A stretch of 64,000 nucleotides of DNA from Bacteroides sp. GTDB taxonomy: Bacteria > Bacteroidota > Bacteroidia > Bacteroidales > Bacteroidaceae. Both the position numbers and the translations under genes were made by a program. The stretch's first letter is position 1. Each line of letters starts with the position of its first letter. Below are positions 45,520-56,600 of this stretch, one piece after another. The DNA is taken from positions 95,467 to 159,466 of the forward strand of contig JAJQFD010000054.1 of NCBI GenBank assembly GCA_021201335.1, written 5' to 3'. The notes beneath the pieces were generated by a model. That model was not told the DNA's origin. It made no database searches and saw only the letters and a program-made list of their open reading frames with translations.

Positions 45520-45996
45520 ATGAAAAAATTAGTGTTGTTATTAGTTTTAGCCGTATCATTTATGGCATGTGAAGGACCAACAGGTCCTAGAGGTCCTTCG
45601 GGAATGGATGGAAGAGATGGGGAGGATGGTTACGGAACAAACTGGTTTGCAAAATCTTTTACGATCCAACCAAACCAATGGGAACTGATAGGCGAACCAG
45701 GTGAGCTGAATTCTTATTTTGTAGTAGATAAAGAACTACCCGAATTAACCAGAGATATCTACAAAGAAAGGGCTGTAATCGCTTACGTTCAAACAGGCGA
45801 TAAAGTTAAGAATGGAATGCCTTATGTTTTGCACCAAGGCGGAGTCGATACTGATGGAAAAGAATTAACATGGACTCAAACCTATGACTTTGATTATTCT
45901 GAAGGCTGGGTAGGTTTCTATGTTACATATTCCGATTTCAATACACAAATTAAACCTGTAGATCCTGTAACTTTCCACATCATATTAATGTGGTAA
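45520..45996 (+). CDS. Collagen-like lipoprotein, unknown function
   Basis: This 158-aa lipoprotein has a lipobox SFMAC (about Cys17), at once followed by a collagen-like run with Gly at every third position (EGPTGPRGPSGMDGRDGEDG), then a globular domain of about 115 residues with a Trp/Phe-rich pattern (NWFAKSFTIQPNQWELIGEP, AYVQTGDKVKNGMPYVLHQG). I recognise this as a common Bacteroidetes surface-lipoprotein layout, but the globular domain has no known name. It is 31 bp after the Tyr-rich lipoprotein and has its own terminator, so the two form a small operon of repeat-rich surface proteins. Confidence 0.75.
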   Translation: MKKLVLLLVLAVSFMACEGPTGPRGPSGMDGRDGEDGYGTNWFAKSFTIQPNQWELIGEPGELNSYFVVDKELPELTRDIYKERAVIAYVQTGDKVKNGMPYVLHQGGVDTDGKELTWTQTYDFDYSEGWVGFYVTYSDFNTQIKPVDPVTFHIILMW

Positions 45997-46019
45997 AGCA
46001 CACGGATTTTTCTAAAATG

Positions 46020-46056
46020 AGACCACTGAAGTACTTTTTCAGTGGTCTTTCTTTGG
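46020..46056 (+). terminator. Terminator after the collagen-like lipoprotein
   Basis: AGACCACTGAA (46020-46030) pairs with TTCAGTGGTCT, followed by TTCTTT. Confidence 0.75.
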
Positions 46057-46127
46057 GATATCTTCTTTTTATTTCAGGTAAAGTACAAAAGTTATGCGTT
46101 AGTCTGCCAACTTCAAAATATAAAAAT

Positions 46128-46135
46128 TATATTTG
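46128..46135 (+). promoter_or_regulatory. -7 box (TATATTTG) that decides the regulator start
   Basis: TATATTTG fits TAnnTTTG. It overlaps a TTG at 46133 that opens the longest frame, so that TTG cannot be the real start; translation should begin at the ATG at 46163, about 20 nt after the predicted transcript start. Confidence 0.6.
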
Positions 46136-46162
46136 TATGAGAACCTTTACAAGCAGTCATAT

Positions 46163-47794
46163 ATGAATAACATAATAACTAGAAGCCAGGTTATTTTTCT
46201 TCTTTTATTTTTCTTTTCCTGTTTCGATCTGGAAGCAAACAATCATAAAGCAGATTCATTGATCAATAAAGCTCAAATAGTAATCTATACCAATCCTAAA
46301 CAATCCACATTCTTCTCTCAAAAAGCCCTAGAATATATTTCTGCAGAATGTCCGAATGCACAAAAAGCGAGAGCGTTGTTAACCAATGCGATGGGTTATA
46401 AGTTTTTGGGAGATTTTGATATCAGTATTAAAACACTCTATGATGCTCTTGACTGTTGTCCGGAAAATGATCATGCACTCCTTACCGACGTTCAGATGCA
46501 AATGGCCAACGTTTATTGTCGCCTTCGGGATTACACAAAGGCATTCGAAATCAACGATAAAGCAACTTCCCTAAGTAAAGCCTATGGCGATTCTACCCGT
46601 TTGGCTGCTTGTTACAACAATCGGGGAATCATACACTATAGCCTGAATGAGTTTAAAACAGCAGAACAATTCTTTCGCAATGCCCTGCATGTCAACCGAC
46701 GCATTGGAGACATTAAGGCGGTAGCTGCTAATCTGAACAACATGTGCCTTTACGAAGGAGATATTGAAGAAAAACTCAGATTGATTCAAGAGGCAATAGT
46801 CATCAATAAAAATATGAATGCGACCTGGGCACTCGCCGAAAACTATAATAATATGGGCAAACAATACTTCTTTGCTCATCAATATCCGAAAGCTTTGGAT
46901 GCACTTGCCAAAGCGCGCGAAGCAGCTAACGAATCAGCAGCTAAGGAACTGATCTGCGACAATTATGAATACTCCTCCTGGGTGTATGCTGCTATGAAAG
47001 AGTATGATAAGGCTTATGAATGCCTGCTACAACTCTACAACCTAAGTATGGAGTTACAAAACGATCAGAAGCTACGAACCGTCGAACAGGAATTATCGGA
47101 AAAGCGTGTACTCCACCTACAAAGAGAAACTGCCCTCAAAGAACAGGCCTATGAGATTGAAATCCTGAAACGCAATACACTTATTCTGATTGCTATATTA
47201 GGATTCTGTATCCTTATCTCGATCTTCTTACCCCGTTGGATCAAAAGGCGGAAAGATTTGCAACTCGCTGAAACCCGCTATCAGCTGGAGCAATCGGAGC
47301 GTGAAGTAGCTGAACTCAAATTATGTCAGCAGGAGCAAACACTCACCTCCATACAAAGCGAACCGGAAATCAGTCGCCAAGAGGTAACCAGCTTTGCTAT
47401 GTTCCTGAGAAGTCGCAACGAATTACTCGATAAAATACGAGAACAGATCAAAGAGGGATACAAAATGGATGCTGCCGATATACAACCGTATCTGAAAAGA
47501 GTAAATGCTTTTATCAGCCAGCATCAAAATGGAAATGAAGAAACGAATACCATGTTGATAAGCATTGAACAAAAGAATGCTGATTTTCTGAAACGACTTC
47601 TTGCCAGGCATCCAAACCTTACGCAAGGGGAAAAATATCTGGCTACTTTGCTCCGGGTGAATCTCTCTACGAAAGAAATTTCCCTTTTAACCGGAAGTAT
47701 TCCTAAAACGATCAACATGAACCGTTACCGGTTAAGAAAGTCTTTGGAGTTACAGGCGGAAGAAGATATTACCGCTTATTTACAGCAAATATAA
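46163..47794 (+). CDS. TPR-containing membrane-anchored transcriptional regulator with C-terminal HTH
   Basis: From ATG 46163 (MNNIITRSQ) the 543-aa protein has a signal-like N-terminus, TPR repeats over about residues 25-310 (AACYNNRGIIHYSLNEFKTA, LAENYNNMGKQYFFAHQYPK, DNYEYSSWVYAAMKEYDKAY), a single helix near 337-357 (LILIAILGFCILISIFLPRW), a coiled coil and a C-terminal LuxR-like helix-turn-helix (about 489-526, GEKYLATLLRVNLSTKEISL). This is a Bacteroidales PUL regulator layout: a periplasmic or cytoplasmic TPR sensor coupled through the membrane to an HTH. It lies just before the second SusC and most likely controls that locus. Three TTGTAGAT-like sites follow it. Confidence 0.8.
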   Translation: MNNIITRSQVIFLLLFFFSCFDLEANNHKADSLINKAQIVIYTNPKQSTFFSQKALEYISAECPNAQKARALLTNAMGYKFLGDFDISIKTLYDALDCCPENDHALLTDVQMQMANVYCRLRDYTKAFEINDKATSLSKAYGDSTRLAACYNNRGIIHYSLNEFKTAEQFFRNALHVNRRIGDIKAVAANLNNMCLYEGDIEEKLRLIQEAIVINKNMNATWALAENYNNMGKQYFFAHQYPKALDALAKAREAANESAAKELICDNYEYSSWVYAAMKEYDKAYECLLQLYNLSMELQNDQKLRTVEQELSEKRVLHLQRETALKEQAYEIEILKRNTLILIAILGFCILISIFLPRWIKRRKDLQLAETRYQLEQSEREVAELKLCQQEQTLTSIQSEPEISRQEVTSFAMFLRSRNELLDKIREQIKEGYKMDAADIQPYLKRVNAFISQHQNGNEETNTMLISIEQKNADFLKRLLARHPNLTQGEKYLATLLRVNLSTKEISLLTGSIPKTINMNRYRLRKSLELQAEEDITAYLQQI

Positions 47795-47814
47795 ACAACC
47801 TAAAAAAGATGTGA

Positions 47815-47911
47815 TTTGTAGATTTATTAAGAATAGAGACACACTCATTATCAATCAATTACATTTCATTTTGTAGATCAAAAACTTCCCGCTTCAAGAT
47901 GGATTGTAGAT
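47815..47911 (+). promoter_or_regulatory. Three TTGTAGAT copies before the second SusC
   Basis: TTTGTAGAT occurs at 47815-47823 and 47870-47878, and ATTGTAGAT at 47903-47911. Their spacings are 55 and 33 bp, both multiples of 11, so they would lie on a similar face of the helix. They fall between the regulator and SusC and could be its binding sites. This is inference; no -7 box was clear before 48008. Confidence 0.35.
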
Positions 47912-48007
47912 CGGAAATAGATACTATACTTTCGTTTTCTTCAGCTTTAAAAGGTTACTTAGCATCACATTCGAACAACGAATATTAACCTTTTAAATTT
48001 TAATCAG

Positions 48008-51000
48008 ATGAATCACCTATTGCATTCAAGAGGTATAAGCATACTTGTTATGCTACTACTCATCCTCTTAGCTCCAAGTGCATTCGCACAAAGTATTCAA
48101 TTGAAAGGAAGTGTAACAGATAGTACTGGAGAACCAATAATTGGTGCCAGTGTTATTGAGAAAGGCACAACCAACGGACTTATCACTGATTTCGACGGTA
48201 ATTTCACAATCACAGTGAACCAACCAGCCACTCTGGTAGTATCTTATGTAGGTTACAAAACTGAAGAAGTTCCTGTAAATAACAGAAGAGAAATCAAAGT
48301 AATATTAAAAGAAGATGCGCTGATGTTGGAGGAAACAGTCGTTATCGGCTATGGTACCATGAAGAAAAGTGATATGACTGGAGCCATCTCTTCTGTAGAT
48401 GTAGAAGAACTAAGCAGACGCACTACAACCAATCCGGCAGAAGCTTTACAGGGAAAAATTGCAGGTGTGAACGTTCAAAAAGCTGGGGGAAATGCCGGAG
48501 CCAAGGTAAATGTTAAGATTCGGGGTGTAAAAACCTTTGGAGACAATCAACCGCTGTTTATTATTGATGGATTCCCTGGAGATATCGAAAACGTCAATCC
48601 ACAGGATATTGCCAGCATGGAAGTGCTAAAAGATGGTGCTGCAGCTGCCATCTATGGATCGGTGGCTGCTAACGGAGTCATCATTATCACCACTAAAAAC
48701 GGTAAGAAAGGAGAAACTAAAATTGATTTCAGTACCTACCTAAGCTCTACTACTGTAGCTGAAAAGCTGAAATTATTAAACGCACAAGAATATAAACAGG
48801 TACATAAACAAATGTATGATAACTGGAACCAGTATGCCACAGGAGACGATATCGTGACACTTCCCGCTTATATTGGCAAAGACACCGGAGTTAATAGCGA
48901 CTGGCAGGACGCCATGTTGCGCAGTGGATTCTCGCAGAGCTATATGGTCAGTGTCCGGGGCGGCTCAGACAATGCACAATATTCAATCTCTTATAACCAT
49001 GCCGACGAAAAAGGAATCTTCCTGGGTAATGATTTCCGCCAGGACAATGCACGCGCCAAAATACACATGAGTAAATACATCTTTGATATAGATGCCAACC
49101 TGGCTTTCCGATTTACCGATAGTAAACAACCAGAATACCAGATCAAAGAAATGTATATGCTTTCTCCGCTGGTACCTATCTATGACTCAACCCGCGAATT
49201 TGGTTTCGGTCTGACAGACTTTGACGGAATCCCTAACAACCGGAACGTCATGGCAGATCAACATTATGAAAAATCAACGGATAAGAAATACCACACGAAT
49301 GCCAATGTGGCCCTGACAATGAACTTCACTTCCTGGTTAAACTTTAAAACCAGTTATAACTACCGGGGTGAACATCAGCGGCAAACCTATCACGCGCCTA
49401 AATATGTTGCAGACGCTCGCTCCCCTAGAGACTATCCTTATCACAGTGAGACCACCGCCTACTGGGAAGAACATGTATGGGATAATATATTGAATTTTAA
49501 CAAAACATTTGGTAAACATAGCATTAATGCAATGGCAGGTAGCTCGGTTACCGCCCGTAAATATACCTGGAACTCGGTAGGTGTTGAAGGGAAAGCAACC
49601 GTATATAAAGTAGAAAATGGTTCCTTGGTTACCAATACTATTCCGGGTGGTTTCCTAAATGAAAACTTCGAAACTATTGGTGCAGGTGCAGGTGGTACTT
49701 TCGATGGCGATGGCAGTAAATGGGATTATAACCGCGCCTCTTTCTTCGGACGTTTGAACTATAATTACGATAATCGCTACCTGATACAGGCTACCCTTCG
49801 TTATGATGGTTCTTCCAAATTTGATAAAGACAATCGTTGGGGTTCATTTCCTTCTGTAGCCTTGGGCTGGAGAATCAGTGAAGAAGTTTTCTTTCCGAAA
49901 GATATTGTATTAACCAATCTTAAATTCCGCGCCAGCTGGGGACGTCTGGGTAATGAGAATGCACTCGGGTACTACGATTTTTTAGCATTAGTTTCCACCT
50001 ATAACACCATGTATCAGGGTTATGTGAAAGGAAACGGAGAGAATGCCTGGGCCGGAAGTATTGCCCGCGGATTGGAAGATCGCTCCCTAAAATGGGAAAC
50101 AACAGATACCAAAAACATTGGAGTAGATTTTGGCCTTTTTAATAACAAACTGATGGCTCGCTTAATTACTACTACAATTCTACTAAAGATTTGTTAATTA
50201 CTAAAGCGTTGCCTCCATCCGCCGGACTGGACGATCCGATTTTGAATGTAGGTGAAATACGCAATACAGGTATTGAGTTTGAAGTAAGCTGGGGCGATAA
50301 GATACGAGATTTCGAATATAACATTGGCCTCAACCTGAGCACAACCAACAATAAAGTAGTTTCCCTGGCCACTCCCGACCAGGTGCTTTACGGAGAAGGT
50401 CTGAAGTATGATACAGAACACTTCCCTACTCAAACACGAGTAGGTAAACCTATCGGATCGTTCTACCTGTACAAAACAGCAGGTATCTTTCAGAATGAGG
50501 CAGAAGTAGCTGCACATACCAACAGCCGTGGAGAATTATTACAACCCAACGCTAAACCCGGAGATATCCGTTTTGTAGATACAAACAATGATGGTAGTAT
50601 AGACGATGGCGACAAAGGATATTGCGGATCTGGTATTCCTAAATTTGAAGCCAACCTCAACTTCTCAGCGGCATATAAGGGTATAGATTTCTCAATGGTG
50701 CTGGGAAGCGCGTGGGGACACAAGTTGTACAATGGTAACAAATACTTCTACGAAGGTATGAACTCCGGTTCCAACTTCCTTCATTCCACACTGAATGCCT
50801 GGACACCTGAAAACACAAATACCAGTATTCCCCGTGCTGTTTATCAGGATCCTAATGGTAACCTGAAAGAGTCCGACCGCTTCCTTGAAAGTGGAAACTT
50901 CATCCGCCTGCGTCAGTTACAGATAGGTTACACAGTACCGAAAACGCTTTTATCAAAGATTTACCTAGAAAAACTTCGCGTATACATCAGTGGAGAAAAC

Positions 51001-51132
51001 TTGCTGACTTGGACCAACTATTCAGGCATTGATCCGGAATTCTCACGCGTAAGTGTGCTCAACACAGGTATCGATAATTTAATTTATCCGTTTACTCGTT
51101 CATTTACTGTAGGTCTTCAACTTTCGTTCTAA
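48008..51132 (+). pseudogene. SusC/RagA-like TonB-dependent transporter, one-base loss near 50162
   Basis: The N-terminal frame (48008-50197) has a signal peptide, a carboxypeptidase-like domain (IQLKGSVTDSTGEPIIGASV), a plug (ETVVIGYGTMKKSDMTGAIS, DNQPLFIIDGFPGDIENVNP) and most of a barrel, then stops after TTTILLKIC. The next frame (from about 50165) continues at NYYYNSTKDLLITKALPPSA and reaches TRSFTVGLQLSF at 51132, a normal SusC C-terminus. Adding one base near 50162-50165 (CGCTTAATT) joins them into 1041 aa. As it stands, the protein is cut at residue 729. It would import a glycan together with the SusD next to it (20 bp downstream), and is probably controlled by the TPR/HTH regulator upstream. 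Confidence 0.85.
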
Positions 51133-51151
51133 TTCCTAAAAACATACTGAA

Positions 51152-52676
51152 ATGAAAAAAATAATCTATATAGCATCTATCTGCATAGCAACATTGTTTG
51201 CGTCCTGCCATGATTTCCTGACGCTGGAATCACCCGATCAATTAACCTCCGATAATTTCTGGATCAGTCAGTCGAATGCAGAATCGGCATTGGCTGCTGC
51301 TTATTCTCAGTTGGAATATTCCATCGATACTTGGGAGTTTGCAGAAGTAAAATGGCCCGTAGAAGCCTATCGAGAAGACATTGTTGTATTAGGATATGAT
51401 GCACAAAACTATCCCAACTGGGTAGAACTCGCGAACTTCTCTTATACGAACGGAAACTCACAGTTCTCTTCTTACTGGAAAAATAACTATAAAGGAGTTA
51501 ATTTCTGTAACCAGATCATTGAGAAAGTTCCCTTGATACCTACCGAAAACATTGATGCAAATATGCGTATACAGATCATCAATGAGGCGCATTTTCTGCG
51601 GGGATACTATCACATGAAACTTATACTCAACTGGAAAGAGATCATCATCCGAGATAAATATATCACCAAACAGGATGAAATAGCCAAAGCATTGTCGACC
51701 CGAGAAGATGTTTGGGATTTTATTATTAATGAATTAAAAGCAGCCACTGCCCTGCTTCCTACACACGATGCCAATAATATAGGACGTGCCACCTCCGGAG
51801 CAGCCCAGGCTTATCTCGGTTTTGCATATCTGACACGTGCTTATGAAGAAAGCAGTAAAAAAGAGCAGTATCTCACCGAGGCTCTGAAAGCCTTTGATGA
51901 AATAAAAGGCTATGAACTGGAAAAGAACTTTGTGAGCATGTTCGACGGTACCAATAAAAAACAGCAAAGAGTCTGTATTTGAACTTCAATACACCATGAG
52001 TACCGCTAATGGGGCAGATTATCGTACAGCATTGCACAGATGGATCGGAGCGTCCGAACTGAATGGATGGGACGAAATAACTCCCAGCACTTTCCTTGTG
52101 AATACATACATGAAGGAAGGGGAAACAGCCAACACAGGCCGGTACGACTCACGCTTCTACAGTACAATCTTCTCCCAGTGCCCTTACTTTAATGATCCGG
52201 TGGAAAAACGGGTATATGGAGGTACATACGATGATTGGTTTAATGAAGAGGGCGTAAGCTATAACCGTCCGGTGTTCCGCAAATTAATGCCTCCTACTCT
52301 TGCTGCACTCAACTTAAGCCGTTTTGCCAACAATATCCCGCTGATGCGCTATGCAAACGTATTACTGATGAAGGCTGAGGCATTGAATGAACTGGACAGA
52401 ACCGACGAAGCCATCAAGTTGATTAATGAGGCAAGAGAGGTACATGGAGACATGCCACCCATGACAGGAAATTCGAAAGAAGATGTTGCTAAACAGATTG
52501 AGCATGAAAGAATCCTAGAGTTCCCCCTTGAAAACTTTCGGTGGTATGATCTTCGTCGCTGGGGTAAACTTACAGAAGCTATGCAAGCAGCCGGACGTGG
52601 AGGATTCAATGCAGAGAAGAATTCATTCTACCCGATACCGTTGATTGAAATAAACTCGAATGATTTGTTGAACTAA
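51152..52676 (+). pseudogene. SusD/RagB-like glycan-binding lipoprotein, extra base in A6 tract at 51956
   Basis: The first frame (51152-51982) has a lipobox (LFASC), the SusD start (HDFLTLESPDQLTSDNFWIS) and helical TPR-like segments (INEAHFLRGYYHMKLILNWK, ATSGAAQAYLGFAYLTRAYE). It breaks after DGTNKK. Dropping one A from the A6 tract at 51956-51961 continues as NSKESVFELQYTMSTANGAD, then VLLMKAEALNELDRTDEAIK and EFPLENFRWYDLRRWGKL to 52676, a full 507-aa SusD. As written, the product would be 276 aa and lack the C-terminal half. It lies 20 bp after the SusC that is also broken. Confidence 0.85.
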
Positions 52677-52706
52677 GAAGTCGAATTTACTTATCCTAAA
52701 GAACAC

Positions 52707-52714
52707 TATCTTTG
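52707..52714 (+). promoter_or_regulatory. -7 box (TATCTTTG) between SusD and lysO
   Basis: TATCTTTG fits TAnnTTTG and ends 11 nt before the ATG at 52726. It shows that lysO, and perhaps the downstream hydrolases, can be transcribed apart from SusCD. Confidence 0.6.
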
Positions 52715-52725
52715 CACAAAAAGAG

Positions 52726-53022
52726 TTGACTATGTTTATCATTATTGGAATTATGCTGTCAGGTATGCTGCTGGGCTTCCTGATCCGCAACAAAAGGCTA
52801 ACCTGGATTCATAAAGTAATTACCAGCCTGATCTGGTTGTTGCTTTTCCTACTCGGTATCGATGTAGGAAGCAACGAGACCATCATCAAAGGGCTATATT
52901 CCATTGGTTTTGAAGCGCTTATTATTACGCTGGGAGCCGTTGTAGGAAGTACCTTACTAGCATGGGCTTTATGGTATTTTATTAATGAACCTCTCACCAA
53001 AAAAGTTCGTGATGAAAGGTAG
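52726..53022 (+). CDS. lysO: LysO-family lysine exporter, N-terminal half (DUF340)
   Basis: This 98-aa membrane protein has three hydrophobic helices and matches the first part of the LysO/YbjE transporter (MFIIIGIMLSGMLLGFLIRN, WLLLFLLGIDVGSNETIIKG). The E. coli protein is a single chain of about 300 aa, while Bacteroidetes commonly carry it as two genes. The stop (53020-53022) overlaps the second gene by 11 bp, so they are coupled. LysO exports lysine and some lysine analogues. Its place between SusD and GH2 genes has no obvious link to glycan use, and it has its own -7 box at 52707. Confidence 0.85.
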   Translation: MTMFIIIGIMLSGMLLGFLIRNKRLTWIHKVITSLIWLLLFLLGIDVGSNETIIKGLYSIGFEALIITLGAVVGSTLLAWALWYFINEPLTKKVRDER

Positions 53023-53614
53023 TCTGATTATTGTCTCTTTCTTTGTGCTGGGTACCTTGTGTGGAGTGTTCCACCTAATTCCGATTGATTTGTCGGAAAG
53101 TAAGATAAGTTATTATGCCTTATGCGGACTTATGTTTTGTGTAGGTATTAGTGTAGGCAATGACCCGAATACGCTGAAAAGCTTCCGCTCGCTTAACCCT
53201 CGATTGATCTTCTTACCGGCAGTGACGATCTTAGGGACACTTGCCGGGTGTGCCGTAGTAAGCTTATTCCTGAATCACCGTACCGCTACCGACTGCATGG
53301 CCGTTGGCTCAGGATTTGGTTACTACTCGCTATCGAGCATTTTTATTACCGAGTATAAAGGTGCCGAACTAGGTACCATCGCCCTGCTTTCGAACATTAT
53401 GCGGGAGATCCTTGCATTGCTAGGAGCTCCTTTGCTCGTGAAGTATTTTGGCAAGCTGGCCCCAATCTCAGTGGGTGGGGCCACTACCATGGATACAACC
53501 TTGCCTATAATTACTCGTTATTCAGGACAACAGTTTGTCGTAGTATCCATCTTCCATGGATTTGTAGTTGACTTTTCGGTGCCATTTCTCGTTACTCTTT
53601 TTTGTTCTATTTGA
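53012..53614 (+). CDS. lysO: LysO-family lysine exporter, C-terminal half (DUF340)
   Basis: The protein of about 200 aa starts best at ATG 53012 (MKGSLIIVSFFVLGTLCGVF), which overlaps the first half by 11 bp; the frame can be opened at 52985. It has about six helices and the LysO core GSGFGYYSLSSIFITEYKGA, LGTIALLSNIMREILALLGA, GGATTMDTTLPIITRYSGQQ and an FHGFVVDFSVP end. Together with the first half it would form one exporter. The next gene (GH2) begins 12 bp after its stop, so both hydrolases may be read from the lysO promoter. Confidence 0.85.
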   Translation: MKGSLIIVSFFVLGTLCGVFHLIPIDLSESKISYYALCGLMFCVGISVGNDPNTLKSFRSLNPRLIFLPAVTILGTLAGCAVVSLFLNHRTATDCMAVGSGFGYYSLSSIFITEYKGAELGTIALLSNIMREILALLGAPLLVKYFGKLAPISVGGATTMDTTLPIITRYSGQQFVVVSIFHGFVVDFSVPFLVTLFCSI

Positions 53615-53625
53615 TAATTGTAAAA

Positions 53626-56600
53626 ATGAAAAACATATTAATTCTTTTTATTGTTAATTTACTTCTGATTCATGTCGGGGTACAAGCCGGGGAGAAAACC
53701 AACCTCCCTTGGCAAAACCCTCGAGTCAATGCTATAAACCGCGAGCCGATGTACGCCCACTTCATCCCGTTCACCAACGAACAAGCTGCCTTGCAGCAGA
53801 GCAGACTTCCTCTGCCTGCTGCACTGGCATTGAACGAAAAAGTGGAAAGAAGGATTTCACTTAATGGCACGTGGAAATTTCTCTATTCGCGTAATCCGCA
53901 AAGTTGTCCTGACGGTTTCTGGAAATCAGGTTATCGGGTGAATAACTGGAAAAGCATTCGGGTTCCGGGCAGTTGGGAACTCCAGGGATTCGATGCCCCT
54001 ATTTATACGGATGTTAGTTATCCTTTTCCTGCCAATCCACCCCATATACCGGAAGACTACAATCCAGTGGGCGCTTACGTGCGTGAATTTACAGTGCCAA
54101 CATCGTGGAACGGCTTGGATATTTTCCTGGATTTCGAAGGGGTGGAATCTGCGTTCTACTGCTGGGTTAATGGTGAATTAGCTGGTTATAGCGAAGACAG
54201 TCGTCTGCCTGCACATTTCAATATCACTTCTCTGCTTCGTAAAGGAAGTAATAAACTGGCTGTTAAAGTGTTTCGGTACAGCGATGGTTCATATCTGGAA
54301 GATCAGGATTACTGGAAATATAGCGGGATTGAACGTGATGTATTTCTCTATGCTCGCCCTATGAGCCGGGTGAAAGATTTTAAACTGACAGGCGGATATG
54401 ACACTTCCAATCAAAATGGAGATTTCTCGCTAGAAGTACGATTACATAAGCCTCAAAAAGATCAACGGGTAGAAATCAAACTGATGGATGGAGAAAGCGT
54501 ATTATTGACAGAAAAGAAAAAACTGAAAAGTGAAGCAGATACTCTATTAGCTGTCAACCAGCTTCTACCACAGATTAAAGGATGGAGTGCCGAAACACCC
54601 TCTTTATATCAACTCGTGATAAGTACCTACGATACCCAAAATCAACCTCTCGAATCCTTTGTACATTCTTTTGGTTTCCGTACGGTTGAGATGCGTAACG
54701 GTATGCTGCTAATTAATGATGTGCCTGTCTTATTTAAAGGGGTAAACCGGCACGAACATGATCCACACCACGGACGGACCATTACTGTTGAAAGCATGAT
54801 TGAAGACATCCGACTGATGAAGCAATTCAATATTAATGCAGTGCGTTGCTCACACTATCCCAACTATCCGCAATGGTATACATTGTGTGATCGATATGGC
54901 CTGTATGTGGTTGATGAAGCCAATATTGAAAGTCACGGCATGGATCACCACCCTAACCGCACACTTGCCAACTATCCGGAATGGGAACTTCCTTTCCGCG
55001 AACGCATGGAACGAATGGTGAAACGCGATCGAAACTTCACTTCCATCGTTACCTGGTCAATGGGGAATGAATCGGGATACGGTCAAAACTTCGAAACACT
55101 TTACAAATGGACAAAAACATTCGACTCTACCCGCCCAACACAATACGAAGGATCACGCAAACAAGGAGTATCTGACATTTATTGTCCAATGTATGGACGC
55201 ATCTGGTTACTGCGCGAACACGTTAATCAACGCCAACCCCGTCCACTCATCCTTTGTGAATATGCCCATGCCATGGGTAACAGCGTGGGCAACCTACAGG
55301 ATTACTGGGACCTGATTTATCAATACGACCAGTTACAAGGGGGATTCATTTGGGACTGGGTAGACCAGACTTTTGATATCCGCGACCCGGAAGGCAATCG
55401 GATCTGGGCCTATGGTGGGGATATGGGATTTGCAGGAGTACCAAACGATTCAAACTTCTGCGCTAACGGATTGATAGCCGCCGATCGTTCGCTTCATCCT
55501 CATATTTGGGAAGTGAAAAAAGTATATCAATACATTCACTTTGAACCGGTACCTTTTACCACTCATCGACTGAAAGTAACCAATCGGCATGATTTTATAG
55601 GATTAGAAAACTATTACCTGCGATGGGCATTGGAAAGCGATGGAAAAACCATTGAGAGTGGCCGGATGGACTTTCCCGCCATCGCTCCGCACGGATCGGC
55701 TTTTATTTCCATTCCGATGAAATCTTTTTATCAGCCAGGAAAAGAATATTTCCTGAAAGTAGAAGCTCTTACAAGGGAGGGTCATCCTCTAATCGATAAA
55801 GACCATGTATATGCCATGGAGCAATGGCAGCTTCCGGGAGAGGCAACCATTGGCTCACCGCGTAAATACGCTGTTCAGCCATCAACCCGGAAAGAAAATG
55901 AGGAAATTATAGTTGAAGGCAATTCTTTCTGTGTTACATTTTCCAACAGGAATGGACAAATAACCAGCCTCATATACAATCAAAAAGAAATGCTTCAGGA
56001 TGGATTACAGCCCAATTTCTGGAGAGCATTAACAGATAATGATGTCGCTAACAATACCCTGGGACGGTGTGGAACTTGGAAAGAAGCAGGCAATAAAGTA
56101 GTATTGAAATCAATCGATACTTCTTTATTGAGAGATAAGGGAGCCATTGGTATAATGACACATTACGAACTGCCGGAACAAGCTTCTTCTCTCAGCATCG
56201 TTTATCGCATCTTTGGGGATGGCCTTATTGAAGTGGAAACTACCTTCACCCCTGGCAAAAAGCCTTTACCTGAGATGCCCCGCTTCGGACTACGCATGAT
56301 ACTATCTGCAGAATATGATAAGATGACATGGCTCGGACGCGGTCCGCATGAAAATTATACTGACCGGAAAAGTTCAGCTGCAGTTGGTCTTTATCAGGCT
56401 ACTGTTTGGGAACAGTATCACCCATATGTTCGTGCACAGGAAACTGGAAATAAGTGCGATGTCCGTTGGTTTTCGCTGTCAAACCAACAAGGACAAGGGT
56501 TACTTATCACTGGTATAGAACCTTTGAGTGTTAGTGTCTGGAACTTCCCGCAAGAAGATATTCAATATGTTCCCTTTAATATTGAACGCAAGCATGGTGG

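Noticed and set aside
46133..46162. TTG start of the TPR/HTH regulator
   Set aside because: It overlaps the -7 box TATATTTG; ATG 46163 gives a better signal-like N-terminus.
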